A stretch of 64,000 bases of DNA from Sophora flavescens. Lineage: Eukaryota > Streptophyta > Magnoliopsida > Fabales > Fabaceae. The stretch is from the NCBI GenBank assembly GCA_030762895.1, contig CM061070.1:35119652-35183651 (forward strand), read 5' to 3'. Each line of letters opens with the position of its first letter. The stretch's first letter is position 1. This document shows positions 44,191-56,113 of this stretch, one piece after another. The position numbers and the translations under genes were made by a program. The notes under the pieces were generated by a model. That model ran no database searches. It worked only from the letters and a program-made list of their open reading frames with translations, and was not told where the DNA came from.

Positions 44191-45773
44191 CGATGTGGTT
44201 GTTTGATTATGAATACAATCAGTTTATGTGTGTTGATAAGCATAATATTGTTTTACTGTTTTAATGTGTGTCACATTTTCAAAGTATTCGGCAGGAACAA
44301 ATTTATACCGAAGTTTTTGACTTATAGAAAATAATTTTCCGAAAACAACTAGCCATTTTATTTTAAGTTTTATTACGTGTTCACCATATAATGCCCAAGA
44401 GGGTTGTTACAATATCCAGATAAAATAAAGTCTCATAAATATTAATTATTAAAAATCACATAACTCTTTTACAGTTGTTTTTGCCTCAAAACGTACACGG
44501 ACGTCTAATAAACCTAAAAGAAATAAATAAAAAGAAATAAACTAGAACTAATATCTTCAAGAGTCTCTCAAGACGCTGCATCATTTATCTCATCACCTGT
44601 ACACTCTGAAAGACAACACCACTAATGAGATTTATAATCCCAATAAGTAAATACAATTCTAAAAGGTTTTTGAAAAGATGTTGCTTTCAGCCGGTGCGGT
44701 AACTGGAAAAACAACTATGGTAATCCGCTATTTCCAAAATAATTTTACTCAAAATATTTTATATACAATTAAGGATAATCAATACAGTCTCACGGAATTC
44801 ATGCACAAGTCATAACATCATCAATAGATATAATCCATCACTAAAGTACGTATAACATAAATAAAATCATACAAATGACATCTCTTTGTGTCCAAAAAAT
44901 CTTAATTTATCATTCAACCCTCTTTTATTCAATTACCCAATTTTAGTTTATGAGCTCATGATAAATGTAATGGCGTCCAACTGCCTTCCATTTCCCAGAA
45001 GGAGGTATCTGTCTTCCCCTCTAACGATGAGGTATATGTCATCCCCCTTCCCAGAAGGAGGTATCTCTACCCAAGGGAGATAACCAAATACACGCATGTT
45101 ACCAAACAATCATTCCAAAATAATCTCAATACATAACATCTTGTCACATGCATTAATACTCGTCAAGTTCATATCAAAACAACACTAAGACATCACATAT
45201 CATAAAACGTCATACCAAATAATAATAATCATATCACTCAATATTTAAATATTCAATCTCATAACAATCAATCACCAATAAAATATCAATTTCATTTTAA
45301 GGATAAAACCCCAAATAATTACCATTTGATTTCATACTCAAACCCTTTAAAATTTATACCATGAAAGTTTAAGAAAATGATGTTTAATTACCTTTTATAA
45401 ACCTCCAAAATACTTTAAAAATTATCTAAAATAAATTCAAAGTGTTTCACCAATAACCCTTCTCTTCTTTGATGTTTTTAATCAGTGCAGTTCCACACTT
45501 CACACTGCAAATATAAATATATAGCACCCCACGATAATCTCTGTCTCGCTGTGTGTGTATATATTTTTATTAGCAGACCCGTGCGGCGCTACCATACTCC
45601 ATATTGTGCGTCACCTTTTCACAGAATGAGGTATAATCCTGTATTCCTCTTTTATATTCAGTTCATGTGCGGCCCTACCTTTTATTTGTCAAAGCCCCAA
45701 GTCACATGCAAATTTCTTCTGCCAAAGCCTTTTAACCTATTTCACCTAAAATCAATCTCTCCTGGACACGCTG

Positions 45774-45832
<59 letters not shown>

Positions 45833-46165
45833 CACTATCTTTCAACTTCAAACTATATTGTAATGGGCCACTGAACTTTTATTTTAATATAAAAATTAAG
45901 AACCATTCTTCATGTGTCTTGTAGTCTTGCACCTGGAACATTTATTTAGCAAAAGCCAAAAGTGTAATGGACGTGGTCCCTGCATGATTTCGTTTATTTT
46001 TTTAAATTTTTTTTAATACTTTCAAATCAATATAATAGGCCAACTTATATTTATTATAAGGAAAACAATTATAATAAATTCTTATACCAATAAATTTTCA
46101 TACTAAACTCATAACAACTTAATCTTTTTGTTAAAATAATCATATTGAAATTTTAGGATGTTACA

Positions 46166-46229
46166 TTCTTCGTCTTCAGAAGATGTTGACACCAGATCCT
46201 CCCAGTTAGCCAGATTCCATTTCTTCTTC
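46166..46229 (-). pseudogene. Copia gag linker (between solo LTR and CACTA-2)
   Basis: This 64-base piece is open on the minus strand (short Trp/Asn/Leu-rich segment, then SSEDE). It connects the first knuckle piece at 49803 with the acidic piece ending at 27877, in frame apart from the imperfect TSD. Confidence 0.75.
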
Positions 46230-49200
46230 CACTACAAAAAATATTTAGTTTTGCAACGGTTTTTGGTGTCAAATTGCGGCGGTTTAAAAACTGCCTCAGA
46301 AATGACCGTCGAGAAGTTGTTTTGTGGCGGTTTTGTACAACCGCTGGCATGACGGTCGCAAATATAGCGGCGGTATAAAACGGCCACAATAACATGTTTT
46401 AAATCGTGGGAAAATATAGCGACGGTTTGAAACCGTCGCAAAATAGCATGATTTTAAAACCTAGAAATTGTTACGGCAGTTGAGAACCGCCACCAACTTT
46501 ATATGTAAATTATGGTTATAAATATAGCGGCGGTTTGAACCGCCGCAAAATATTAAATATATTTTTTTAAATATTAAATTATCATTATTTGTGTCAAAAT
46601 TTTTTAACAAATTTTTGGTACATTTTTTTTAAATATACCTGTTTGTAATAAAAACTTTAGACTAAAAACTAATAAAATATTTATCAAATTGATACAAAAA
46701 ATGCTTCAAAACGTGATCATTAATGATAAAAAATGTTAATAATCTGCAAATAGCACAAGTCTTGTTCAAAAGTAATTCAAAAATATCCTAACATAAAAAC
46801 ATGCGTAAATACAAGTCCCTAACACAATTTAAATCTAGCTAATATATCTAATTAAGCTCGTGTGATGATGAAGCTCCAAGATCTTCAGGTTCATGACTGA
46901 AGGCAGAAGATCGTCTTACTTCTCTATGCGATTGTAAGTCTACTGTCTAGAATTGGAAGATAAAATCCCAAATTAGACGAGAACAACTAATTTCACAACA
47001 AAGACATCAATTCAACAAGTTGCAACATTTACTTGATTTCCCTTATAATTTGGCACAAGAAAATTAAGTTGCGCCTTCATGTCATCATAGTCAGCAAGAA
47101 CTGAAGATTGAATTTCATGTGAATAATGTGAAGAATAGCATTAGAAATGAATATCCATTATCCAAAAAGAGTATAAGAAGAAAAGAGATAGTAACAACAT
47201 TCCTACCTCCAATAGGTTCAGATCTCCCATTTCTACTTTATTCAGAGCCGTTTAGAATGCCTAAGCAAACATTTCCCATGTTCTGGTAGAACAATTTATT
47301 AGCATTCACACATGAAATATATCTTTTACTAATGATAACAATGAAAAAGTCACTCCCCTATAAATCATTATCTCCTCAACCTTAGCTACAGTCAGTAGTT
47401 TCTCTAGCCAAAGTTAAAGTTATCACACTACATTTCAGTTAGATTTAATGGCTCTCTATACAAGATCGATTTTTCAAGTTTATACGGAATTTTATGGCAA
47501 AGGAATGGAACAACCAGACTCCGTTTTGTTAATTCCAATCTGACTTTGTTCATGCTTATATAAATGTTCAGACTTATATAAAACTGAAAACACTGGTAAA
47601 TTTACCTACTCCTAGAACTCCACTGTCAGCACATCTTTGGCATGCTGTTGTAGGTGGTGGAGTGGGAAAGAGGCATCGATAGAAAGGAGTGAAGGACCAG
47701 ACCACCATTGTAATTGTAGACAGTAAGCTGCAGCATAAGGGTTCCATAATTACACCTCAAATTTATGTGATATAATCAAACACCTAGGAGTACTTGATGC
47801 TCCATGAAGCACTAAAAAACTGAAATGGAATTTCACGTGACTTCATTACATAAAAAACAGAAAGTGCTAAACTATTCGCAGATACAAAACCAGTAATGAA
47901 ATCAATCAATTCTAAATGGAATTTCACGCTATATGCTATAATTCACAATCACATGAACATTATAGAGTGAAATTGACAATGGTCCCCTTAATTTCAAACT
48001 TCAATTAATATTGATGTGTGGTCACAATTTGTGATACCTAAATCAAATGAATTATTAAAAAAGAAAAAAGAAAAAACTTGCAGCAAATATGCATGTAATG
48101 ATATCACGAGCACCCAAGTCTCGCTAATTGAATCCTGATCGCCATTGCCATTTTTGAGCTCTGCCTTCCTGCAACTGCAACATATATACAGGAAATTAAC
48201 AATACATTCCATGGCTTCTCAAAATTTAAATATGGAAAATAGCTCCATTAAGAAACACAACCAACTACGAATTCAACAGTTTCATCAGTATAATATCCAT
48301 TGTGTTGAGCGAATTGAAGAAGCACAGACTTGAATGCAACTTGTATACACATGCATATAATTCATAAAGTATATATTCCAACTGCTTAAACAACAATTAG
48401 TCAAGCCAAGATTGCTAACCTTAAATGAAATAAGTTGAAAGTTGCAGCTTCAGTTGACAGAAACAAAGAAACAACCAAGCCAGAGAAATTAAACTTGCAG
48501 CTGAATTAATTCTACCAATAGACACAACCCAAAGCAGCAGACCAAACACACAACTAGATAACTGCCAATATTGAAAAATTAAACCAGCTCCTAAGCATAG
48601 TTATTGATAATTAGACCATGAAAGATATAGCCTATAAAGATCTATAGATAGGTGTGAATAGCATGAATGCTTAACAGCCAAAGACATAGCTATTGCAGGT
48701 AGATATAATAATAAATCACATAGTGTAAGATTCTAATAGAAGAATGCCACATCAAGCATGTATATTATTACTTATTAGTATCTCTGATCACTTTAATTAC
48801 ATGATAGCACACATGCCACAAAGTAATGTGATCATTCTGTCCTTTTCCTTTTAACGTTACAAGCTTACACACCTTTACACTAAGTTGAAGGTTTGCATGA
48901 GTTAGCGGACACTCATTTTCCCTTCATTCACTGTTATTGTCATTTCAAAGTTTTCCCAATTTCGTAGGATTTTAAACAAAACAACCAACCAAATAAGGTA
49001 ATCACTTTTCCCTTGTTTTTTTTATTCATTATCCAAACAGACACTTACTGTTTTCAATTATTTCTATTTAGAAATAAGCTTCTGCACCATCATTCAAAGA
49101 TAGGGCCCTTCATTCACTAAACTACTAAAGTCTATATCAGATTGCTACATTTAAAACGCAAGCAGAGCTTTAAGCTTTAAGTCAATCAATGTCCTAATAT

Positions 49201-49802
49201 CTGAATAATTAAAGTAGGAATACATATTACATACCTTTAAGCTTGCGATCAGAATTCAGAATCAACCACCATTGATCAAAAACCCCAGCAACTAACTGAG
49301 CAAAGCACCGAACAAAAAAGAAGCAAATATAGCAGAGTATCAGTGATTTCCATTGAATTGATCATTATAACAGAGTAACGAAGCTTGAGGAACACTTGAA
49401 TCAAAAATACTGAAATAATATAGTGAGAAAATGCAAAGAGTAATAGAGTAGAGTAACGAAGCGGGCAGAGGAAAAAGGAGAGTGACGAAGCTTGAGGAAC
49501 ACCTGCCTTCCACGATGGCATTGAAGAAGTGGAGAACGACATGTGAAAGTAGCAGGAATTAATTGAGAATCCCGCTGAAATGGTCATATGTAAAAAAATG
49601 GATTAATTTTGTGGCGGTTCAACATAAAACACCGAGAGTTTATTGATGATTGTGGCGGTTTCTATAAAAACCGCCACTAAAATTAAATTGATAGAGGCAT
49701 TTATCAACACCGCTGCTATTTTCAATTGTGACCCATTAACCGGCAGCAGTTTATATAACCGTCGTTATATTTTCGCCAATATTCACACATTTTCATGTAG
49801 TG
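46230..49802. mobile_element. CACTA-2: non-autonomous CACTA transposon
   Basis: It starts CACTACAAAAAATATTTAG, ends TTTTCATGTAGTG, and has the 3-bp TSD TTC at 46227-46229 and 49803-49805. Subterminal GGCGGTTT/AACCGCCGC and AACCGTCGC motifs lie in facing pairs at 46255-46545 and 49610-49770. The 3573-bp element has no transposase and no frame I recognise. Sequence from 46560 to 49600 is AT-rich. A short frame at 47994-48212 is not convincing. Confidence 0.92.
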
Positions 49803-50061
49803 TTCTTTCTGAAGAACTTCTTTTGAAGGGCCTTCTTGAGTTGAGGACACTCAGCCTTGATGTGACCAGGCTTCTTACACTCATAGCAGACAATTGGGCT
49901 TTTGTCTATTGATGTAGACTCTTTGAAGTTCTTTTCCTTATGAAACCTTTTGAAAGGCTTCTCATTTATGAACTTCTTCTTCTTCAAGAGTAACCTTATC
50001 TTTTTGGTTAAAAGAGATAGCTTCTCATCACTTTCAGAATCCTCATTTTCAGACTGGTCTG
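49803..50061 (-). pseudogene. Copia gag first zinc knuckle
   Basis: The minus frame holds an acidic Glu/Ser/Asp stretch, a Lys-rich segment (LLLKKKKFINEKPFKRF) and the CCHC knuckle CYECKKPGHIKAEC, then KKFFRK. All four metal ligands are intact. CACTA-2 interrupts it at the left, and the chromovirus at 50062 cuts off the N-terminal gag. Confidence 0.85.
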
Positions 50062-52539
50062 TGTAACATCCCATTTTTCGTATAAGTGCTTTTAATTGTG
50101 TATGTCTTGTTTGCTTTAGTTCTGTTTAGAAGGGGCTAAGTGAGATTTTAGGCTTTAAATCCCTTCCTGGTGCATGAGCACGGTCGTGCTCATGTATCAG
50201 CACACCCGTGCTTGGAGCACGTGTCTTGTGGCTACCAGAGCCACAAGCACGACCGTGCTTGTTAGGGAGCACGACCGTGCTTGTTAGGGAGCACGACCGT
50301 GCTCAGGTGCAAGCGCGTCTCGCTGACGCTAAGTCAAGCACGACCGTGATTAAAGGGGTGCACGGCCGTGCTCGGTGCAGAGTCTATATATAGATAGTGA
50401 TCAATGAGGGTTACGAGTGAAACCCTCAAAATTGGCACTTTAGGCAATCCTAAGTGTGACGACAGCCTCTCTCACTCTTCCCCTTTGAACCAAATCCTTG
50501 TTTGGTGTTCCATTTGTAGTTGAGATAGTACAATCACGAGTTAGTGCCAATTAGCAAAGGTATAGTTCTTCCCTTTCTTAGTTCCTTTTTCTTGTTGTGA
50601 ATTAGGAACTAATTGGTTAACCCTTTTGCGTTGGCCAAGGCTTGGGAACGTTCGTTGAGCCGTTCGAGGGAACCGGTTTAGGATCGTCTTCAGTCTAGCT
50701 GGAATTCTTCATACCAGGTATGGGGAGAAGGACTAGTATGAATATGTAGGCTTGGGGGTAGCATAAGATGAAGGGTTCCCATTACCCTTTCCCTTGATAA
50801 CATGTCTATGTACCTTTATGCATGTTTGCTATATGACGTTTAACTGTTTAGTATGTTAATGATTGGCAAGAATATTATTGTTGATTAATGTTGTCTGTTA
50901 TGAACATGTTAATGTGACGATGCCATGATTGAGTGTTTTATCATAATTATGATATTGAGATGTATTGGCCGTTGATTGATGTTGTGGCACATTAATGTTA
51001 AACGTTAAATCTGTTAATAATGTTAAGGGAGATTGTTCCCCTTGTTCATAAATCTGAACGATAGTAATGAGTGAGGATTATGTCAATGGTTAGTCAAGAA
51101 CACTAGGGATTGATTTATGAGTGATTAGGGACAATTAAATGATTGAGATTAAAGGATTAATTCCCTTTTTTTATAAGACATGTACATTTAATTAAGAATT
51201 ACGAAACTGATGATCAATGGATTAGTAGAACCCATTAGGATTGAATCTGGAACTGCCCCAAGAAATTGGCAAAGGGTTTGCGACCCTTATTCCCAGAACA
51301 GTATGGTCCTGCTCCATTGAGCACGGTCGTGCTTAACAGGCGTGCTCCCTTTCAAACCCAGAAATCGGGTGTGCTTTTGAGCACACTCGTGCTTGATAGG
51401 CAGCACGGTCGCGCTTGCCTGTAGTACCAGCACGCCCGTGCTAAGGGTGAGCACGGTCAGAACAAAAAATGGAACAGACGAAGAATGCGGAGTTAGGGGT
51501 GTTTGACCCCGAATACACTAAAAGACTTAATAAAATACCAACGAAACATGAAGACCCAAGACAAGTGATAAGATTACTGTACCTTGGTAACCTAGTGGCC
51601 AGGGGGCGTTGATGCATGATGGTCAAGGTGATAATCTCTAGTGCTTAATGACTAGAGTGTTAATGATGATATGGTACCTTGGTAGCCTAGTAGCCAAGGG
51701 GGCCTTGATGCTTGTTTGTCAAGGTGGTAATCTCTAGTGCAGAACGACTAGAGTGCAAGATGCTTGTTGTGTTGAGCATGCATTCATGCAACGGAGATGT
51801 TAGTGGAGGATGTTCAACATAGGGGAGGTCGTCCGTGAGTAAGACGATCTGGTCGTCCACGGTGATTCAACTGAATCATGTACAACCGTGGTGGCGCATC
51901 CGAGAGGTCCACCCAAGGTTTGGTGGATTGGCCCGACATTGGTGCTTACTGGCCAATGTGGAAATGTAACTCCGAAGTTGACTTTCTGAGATAGACGGAT
52001 CCAAGTACATAACGGAGTAGTGGAGCATAGTTACATTGCATAGCATACACATTTGTATCATGATGTTGATATGTTATACTGTTGTTTGCTATAACATGAT
52101 TGTTTGATGTATGAACGGCTTGTTAATTGCTTCCTTGCCGTTATATTCGTATACATGTTTCTTACTCCCTATCTCTATGTTTCTTGTTATGGCATGTATC
52201 TTTTATGCAGAGGACGACGAGCAACCAGTTGAGGAGTGACTTCGAGGAGCCGCGACTCTTTAGTTAGGATTTCCAGTTTTTCAGTAGTTTGCTTAGTTAG
52301 TTGTTTTCAGTTGTATCCGAGGATCTATTCCTGATTGGTTATACCAGCTCTGTAATGTGACATTGGGGTTGGGTTTTCTTTAATGTTATGTTAAGTTTTA
52401 TTTTCCGCATTTGAGACTTGATACAATGTGGTGTTCTCTACCTGTTTTGGTTGTTTTAATTTTAATAATTAATGCATGTTTTATTTTAATTACCTTATCT
52501 TTTAACGTTTTATATGTATGCGGGGTAGAGGATGTCACA
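50062..52539 (+). mobile_element. 5' LTR of chromovirus-2 (2478 bp)
   Basis: Palindrome arrays with AGCACGACCGTGCT-type cores lie at 50178-50375, just before the TATA box (TATATATAG, 50385-50393), and again at 51305-51450. A donor-like AAAGGTATAG is near 50557. Two CTCTAGT/ACTAGAG dyads sit at 51636-51657 and 51732-51753. An acceptor-like TTTATGCAG is near 52212. It has no acidic ORF, only a tiny 19-codon frame at the corresponding place. Confidence 0.88.
50178..50375 (+). promoter_or_regulatory. CACGACCGTG palindrome array upstream of TATA (chromovirus-2)
   Basis: At least seven CACGACCGTG-, CACGGTCGTG- or CACGGCCGTG-like dyads lie in about 200 bp, ending near the TATA box. Two are parts of a tandem 22-base repeat near 50252-50297. 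The proposed role as binding sites is inference. Confidence 0.55.
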
Positions 52540-52544
52540 TTTAG

Positions 52545-52556
52545 TGGTATCAGAGC
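52545..52556 (+). other. Primer-binding site, initiator tRNA-Met
   Basis: TGGTATCAGAGC lies five bases after the LTR end. Confidence 0.9.
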
Positions 52557-52726
52557 AGTTCGGTCCAGTCCGGACGTAGTATGAGTCTGTTGTGAGTCTG
52601 TTGTGTGCTCTTATTTGAATTGTTTATACTTGTTATAGACAATGATGTTATATGTTAGGAGCCTTAGCTTTTCATGATTTAAGTTCCCTGTATTTAACAA
52701 GTTGTCTTGGGTGTTTACAAGAACTT

Positions 52727-53236
52727 ATAGCAGGAAGAGGAGGCAGAAACTACCAGGCTATCGCAGATGCTTTTGCACTCCTTGCCAACGCGATTGGCCA
52801 AAACCAGAACGCCAACAACAACGGGGGACCAGCTGAGTTCCAGGGTCTCGACAAGTTCCAGCGGAACAATCCGCTGTCTTTCAAGGGAGCATACGATCCC
52901 GAGGGTGCCCTGTTGTGGATGAGGAAGACCGAGAAGATCTTCCGAGCCATGGGATGCAACGATTAGCAGAAGGTCATCTTTGGGACTTTTATGATGACTG
53001 AGGAGGCTAAGAATTGGTGGGAGAACTGTCGTCATCGCTTGCAGGGGGAGGGTACGATGATCACATGGATTGTCTTCAAGGACTGATTCCTCGAGAAGTA
53101 CTTCCCGATAGACAACAAGGACAAGAAGGAGATGTAATTTCTGGCACTGAAGTAGGGCAACATGTTGGTAGGGAAGTATGTGGCTAAGTTTGAGGAACTC
53201 ACCCGTTACTATACACTGTATCAGTATGCGGCAAAC
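52727..53236 (+). pseudogene. gag: Chromovirus-2 gag, N-terminal part
   Basis: The usual chromovirus gag start (Met-Ala-Gly-Arg-Gly-Gly) is present except that ATG is ATA at 52727-52729. The gag core follows: QGLDKFQRNNPLSFKGAYDP, LLWMRKTEKIFRAMGC, EEAKNWWENCRHRL, FLEKYFP, YVAKFEELTRYY. Four in-frame stops (52964, 53084, 53135 and 53153, approximately) stand at codons that are normally Glu, Arg, Glu and Gln. The frame is cut at 53236 by a nested LTR. Confidence 0.88.
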
Positions 53237-53659
53237 AAATTTCGGTTTGCATTTTCTCTATCGGTACAAGTTTACTGATCATAAAATGAAATTTTTACTT
53301 GTGAACGAAATGATTGGACTTCTAATTATGATTGCTAATGTTTCCACTATTTTAAAATTTTTTGTTAAAAAAATTTATTTTATTGATTTTTCGGGTGCGA
53401 TTTTCATAAGAAATACGATTGTTTTACACTGCCGGGGAGAGGAATTGAACTGGAACGAAACAAAGGGATGTCAATGAATTTATTTTCATAAGATTTTGGA
53501 GTGTTTGGTGAGCAAAATCTTCTTTGAATAGTAAACCATTATTACATGAAATCATTATTTTCATAATAAATTATTATATTTCAAAAAAAATCATTAAAAA
53601 TACAAATTAAAACTTTTAATTTTTCCTCTCTTTTTCTGCTGAACCAGCGCCCCCTCCTC

Positions 53660-53667
53660 TATATAAA
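53660..53667 (+). promoter_or_regulatory. TATA box of truncated LTR
   Basis: TATATAAA is followed by a C/T-rich leader (CTCTTCCTCACACTTCTTCAC), the same arrangement as in Tekay-1. Confidence 0.65.
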
Positions 53668-54385
53668 CCCCTCTTCCTCACACTTCTTCACTTTTCCTCT
53701 CATAAACTCCAAAGCACTCATAACACACTTGCTTAAGTTCTTCTTGTTTTTGAGCAAACTCAAGTCTTGCTCTCAAGGCTTCTAATTTCTGCTGCACCTA
53801 GGTATAACGTTCATCTCTTCTACTGTAAGTTTCTTGCCATTTTTACTTTCTACACATGCATGTCAAAGTTGTTCATGAAAGCTTATTCCTTTTGCTTTAA
53901 AACCACTTCCTTTCAAGTTCTACTCCTCTTCATCACCATCATCAACACTTGCATGTTGAAAAAGGCTTTCCCATGACCTATTTTGATGGGTGGCTGAAAC
54001 CCTAAGGGAGGAAAGGTTGATGGTTTTGCAAAAATTTCTACATGCATGTTAATTATTTATGCTATATGTTCATGGTTCCAACTCACGGTCTTAGAAGAAA
54101 AATCCTTTTTACATGAAAATGGTTTCTAGCAACTCCTACTCATTTTCACTTTCATTTTCATGTCTTGCATGTGTTCAAAAAGTTATCCTCCCTATGATCA
54201 TGGTGTGGCCAAAAACACCAAGAGGGAAAAAAGGAGAGCTTTTGATGAAAATCCCACATGCATGGCTTAAGGACTTTGATTTAAGTATTTTTCAAATTAT
54301 GTAGTTGTTAACAATATGTATTCCTTCCTTGTTGTGATTCTATGGCTAAAACTCTAAAATATTTGAGTCAGTGAAGCCTAACTTT

Positions 54386-56113
54386 CACTAGTGCAATAAG
54401 TGCTTTTTACGTCAATTAAAATTGATTTTTTACGTCAGAATACTGACTGACGTAAGTACAGTTGATGTTAATAGTTAATATTTTAACGTCAGTTGAGAAC
54501 TGACGTTAAATATAAAACTATTAACGTCAATTCCTTAACAAAACCGACATTAATTTTGTAAAAATTAATGTCGGTTTTTTAAACAACTGACGTTAAACAT
54601 AAAACTATTAACGTCAGTTCTTTAAGACAACGGACGTTAATTTTGTTAAAACTAACGTCAGTGGTTATAAAGAACTGACGTTAAAGGTTTAATTTTAACG
54701 TCAGTTTTAATAAACAACTGACGTTAATAGTGTACTTTATATTTTATAAAATACTATTAACGTCAGTTGTTTGATACAACTGACGTTAATAGGTTTTTTT
54801 TTTTAAATTCAGTTTTAAAATATCACTCCCCTCAGCTATCCCTGCATTCAGTAAATATCCCAGTAACACAGAATATCACACACATTACAGAATTGCAAAG
54901 GAAAAATGGAACAATGGGGGGACTTAAAACCAAAACCCATGTATATATATAAATAAATTTTAGTTCCAATGTCTAAAAAACAAAACTACCAATCTAAGGA
55001 TATATATATACATGTTATTAATTAGTTTCTAAAGTCTAACAAAAAAACTATTTATCTAAGTATTGCGGAGGTATCTTGTCAATTCCTTTTTCAGCCGCAT
55101 ACTTGAAGAAGAATTCAGCGAAACGCATCCTCAAGTCTCTTAACTCATCTTCTTGAATAGGCGATTGGTCGTTAAATGCCTACGCACGTTCAAATAATAA
55201 CAATAACATCAATGCAAGTCATATTCAAAACTATAATATATAATTTAACAAGTTGTTTAAATATTACCTTAATCCATCCATCTGTAATAGATGTGGAGAC
55301 TATGTTCAGCATATGAAGCATCACATAATAGCCGCACGACCACCCGTCAATTTGAAATCGAGACTACCAACAAAATTAATTTCAACGTCAGTTGAATATA
55401 CATATAAATTAGTAATTATAATATTAATTATTTGATAAATAAACTACCAAACCTTGAGGATGTTCCATACAGGATTTGCTTTAGCCTTAGAAGTCCTACT
55501 TCTCCGTTGGTGCAACTTATGCTATCTACTCGCCTTCAGCGCGCTATCATAATCAAATAATCATGTCGATCAATTAACAAATTCATATATCATGTGTGTA
55601 ATAAACTAAAAACAACTGATATTAAAACTTAAATTAAATTTAAGATTAGTTACTTACTTATTTACAGCTTCCACCACCTTCGGTGGCGGATCTTGGGGGA
55701 GAGAGCAGAAGAATATGACTCTATGCCTAGACGGGTGAAGTACGAACAACTGCCAATGGCTTTTCATACAGTAGGGAGCCAGATATAATTCTTTCGGATT
55801 GTCTCCCAACAAGTTCCCTAAGTTTTTACTCAATGCATCGCCAGCAAAGAAATCGGGCAGAAGGATTGACGGATCTAAGAAACCGTAAACTGATGCAACG
55901 CCCTTATCAAGCTGAAGACGATGGAGATACCTAAGATAAGAAAAGGTGTGGATGTTAATTACATAATATATATATTGAAATTAAAATAAATTATTAAATG
56001 GAAAAATACAAAAAATAAATAAGTTATAAAATTAAAATTAACTTACGTGCACCAGAGACTGAAAACATTGTTGTTCATCCAGACGCTATTTCTGCAGGCG
56101 TTCCCGAGATCAT
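54386..56113 (-). mobile_element. CACTA-3 fragment (right end missing)
   Basis: The left terminus CACTAGTGCAATAAGTGC is followed by facing TTAACGTCAGTT/AACTGACGTTAA repeats (54408-54795). The interior is collinear with the Ulp1 gene end of CACTA-1. No right terminus or 3-bp TSD was found before the LTR that begins at 56114, so the element is truncated. Confidence 0.85.
55060..56113 (-). pseudogene. CACTA-3 Ulp1 (C48) protease fragment
   Basis: Exon-like pieces read RLQLDKGVASVYGFLDPSIL, LYLAPYCMKSHWQLFVLHPS (His-Trp of the C48 site, near 55755) and CGYYVMLHMLNIVSTSITDG (catalytic Cys near 55335). They match the CACTA-1 gene piece by piece, with intron-like gaps at the same places. The first gene half and the transposase are absent. 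Confidence 0.75.

Larger units (their letters stand above)
28051..44411 (+). mobile_element. Solo LTR of Tekay-like element (composite span)
   Basis: It begins TGTAACACCCC and ends GGTTGTTACA, with a perfect TSD ATATC at 28046-28050 and 44412-44416. Excluding the nested chromovirus it is about 4.39 kb, with no internal domain. It shares with the other long LTRs the CTAG-CTAG inverted motif (three tandem copies, 31096-31243), GGCAGACGTGCC (31411-31422) and a block like GTATCTCACCCTTGCA near 31930. After the putative acceptor near 31993 it has no acidic ORF. Sequence from about 28230 to 31080 is AT-rich and non-coding. Confidence 0.88.
27878..46165 (-). mobile_element. Minus-strand solo LTR in copia gag (composite span)
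   Basis: It begins TGTAACGTCC and ends AGGATGTTACA. The flanks are TTCCT (27873-27877) and TTCT at 46166, an imperfect TSD lacking one C. Removing the span with one TSD restores the copia frame, which supports the ends. Net of nested elements the LTR is about 1.92 kb (27878-28050 and 44417-46165). Read on the minus strand it starts TGTAACATCC, typical of chromovirus LTRs. Nothing internal remains. An (AT)n run lies at about 45777-45830, and a short duplicated phrase (CCCAGAAGGAGGTATCT) at 44993-45067. Confidence 0.8.
1742..50061 (-). mobile_element. Ty1/copia retrotransposon split by four insertions (composite span)
   Basis: Five separated minus-strand pieces make one element. From its 5' side they are gag with a zinc knuckle (49803-50061 and 46166-46229), gag acidic and coiled region (27387-27877), second knuckle, protease and pre-integrase region (19724-20264), integrase to RNase H (2363-4987), and 3' LTR (about 1742-2330). 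Removing the intervening elements with one TSD copy restores the reading frame at the CACTA-1 and solo-LTR junctions, so the pieces are one ancestral copy. The 5' LTR is not in the window, because a chromovirus begins at 50062. Gag with two zinc knuckles around an acidic coiled region recalls the SIRE/Maximus side of plant copia. That lineage call is tentative. Confidence 0.85.

Noticed and set aside
49276..49587. A 103-codon minus-strand frame in CACTA-2
   Set aside because: Low-complexity Ser/Phe/Leu composition and no family resemblance. It is too weak to call a captured gene.
50208..50393. A 61-codon frame rich in Arg and Ala
   Set aside because: It translates the GC-rich palindrome array before the TATA box and has no conserved counterpart.
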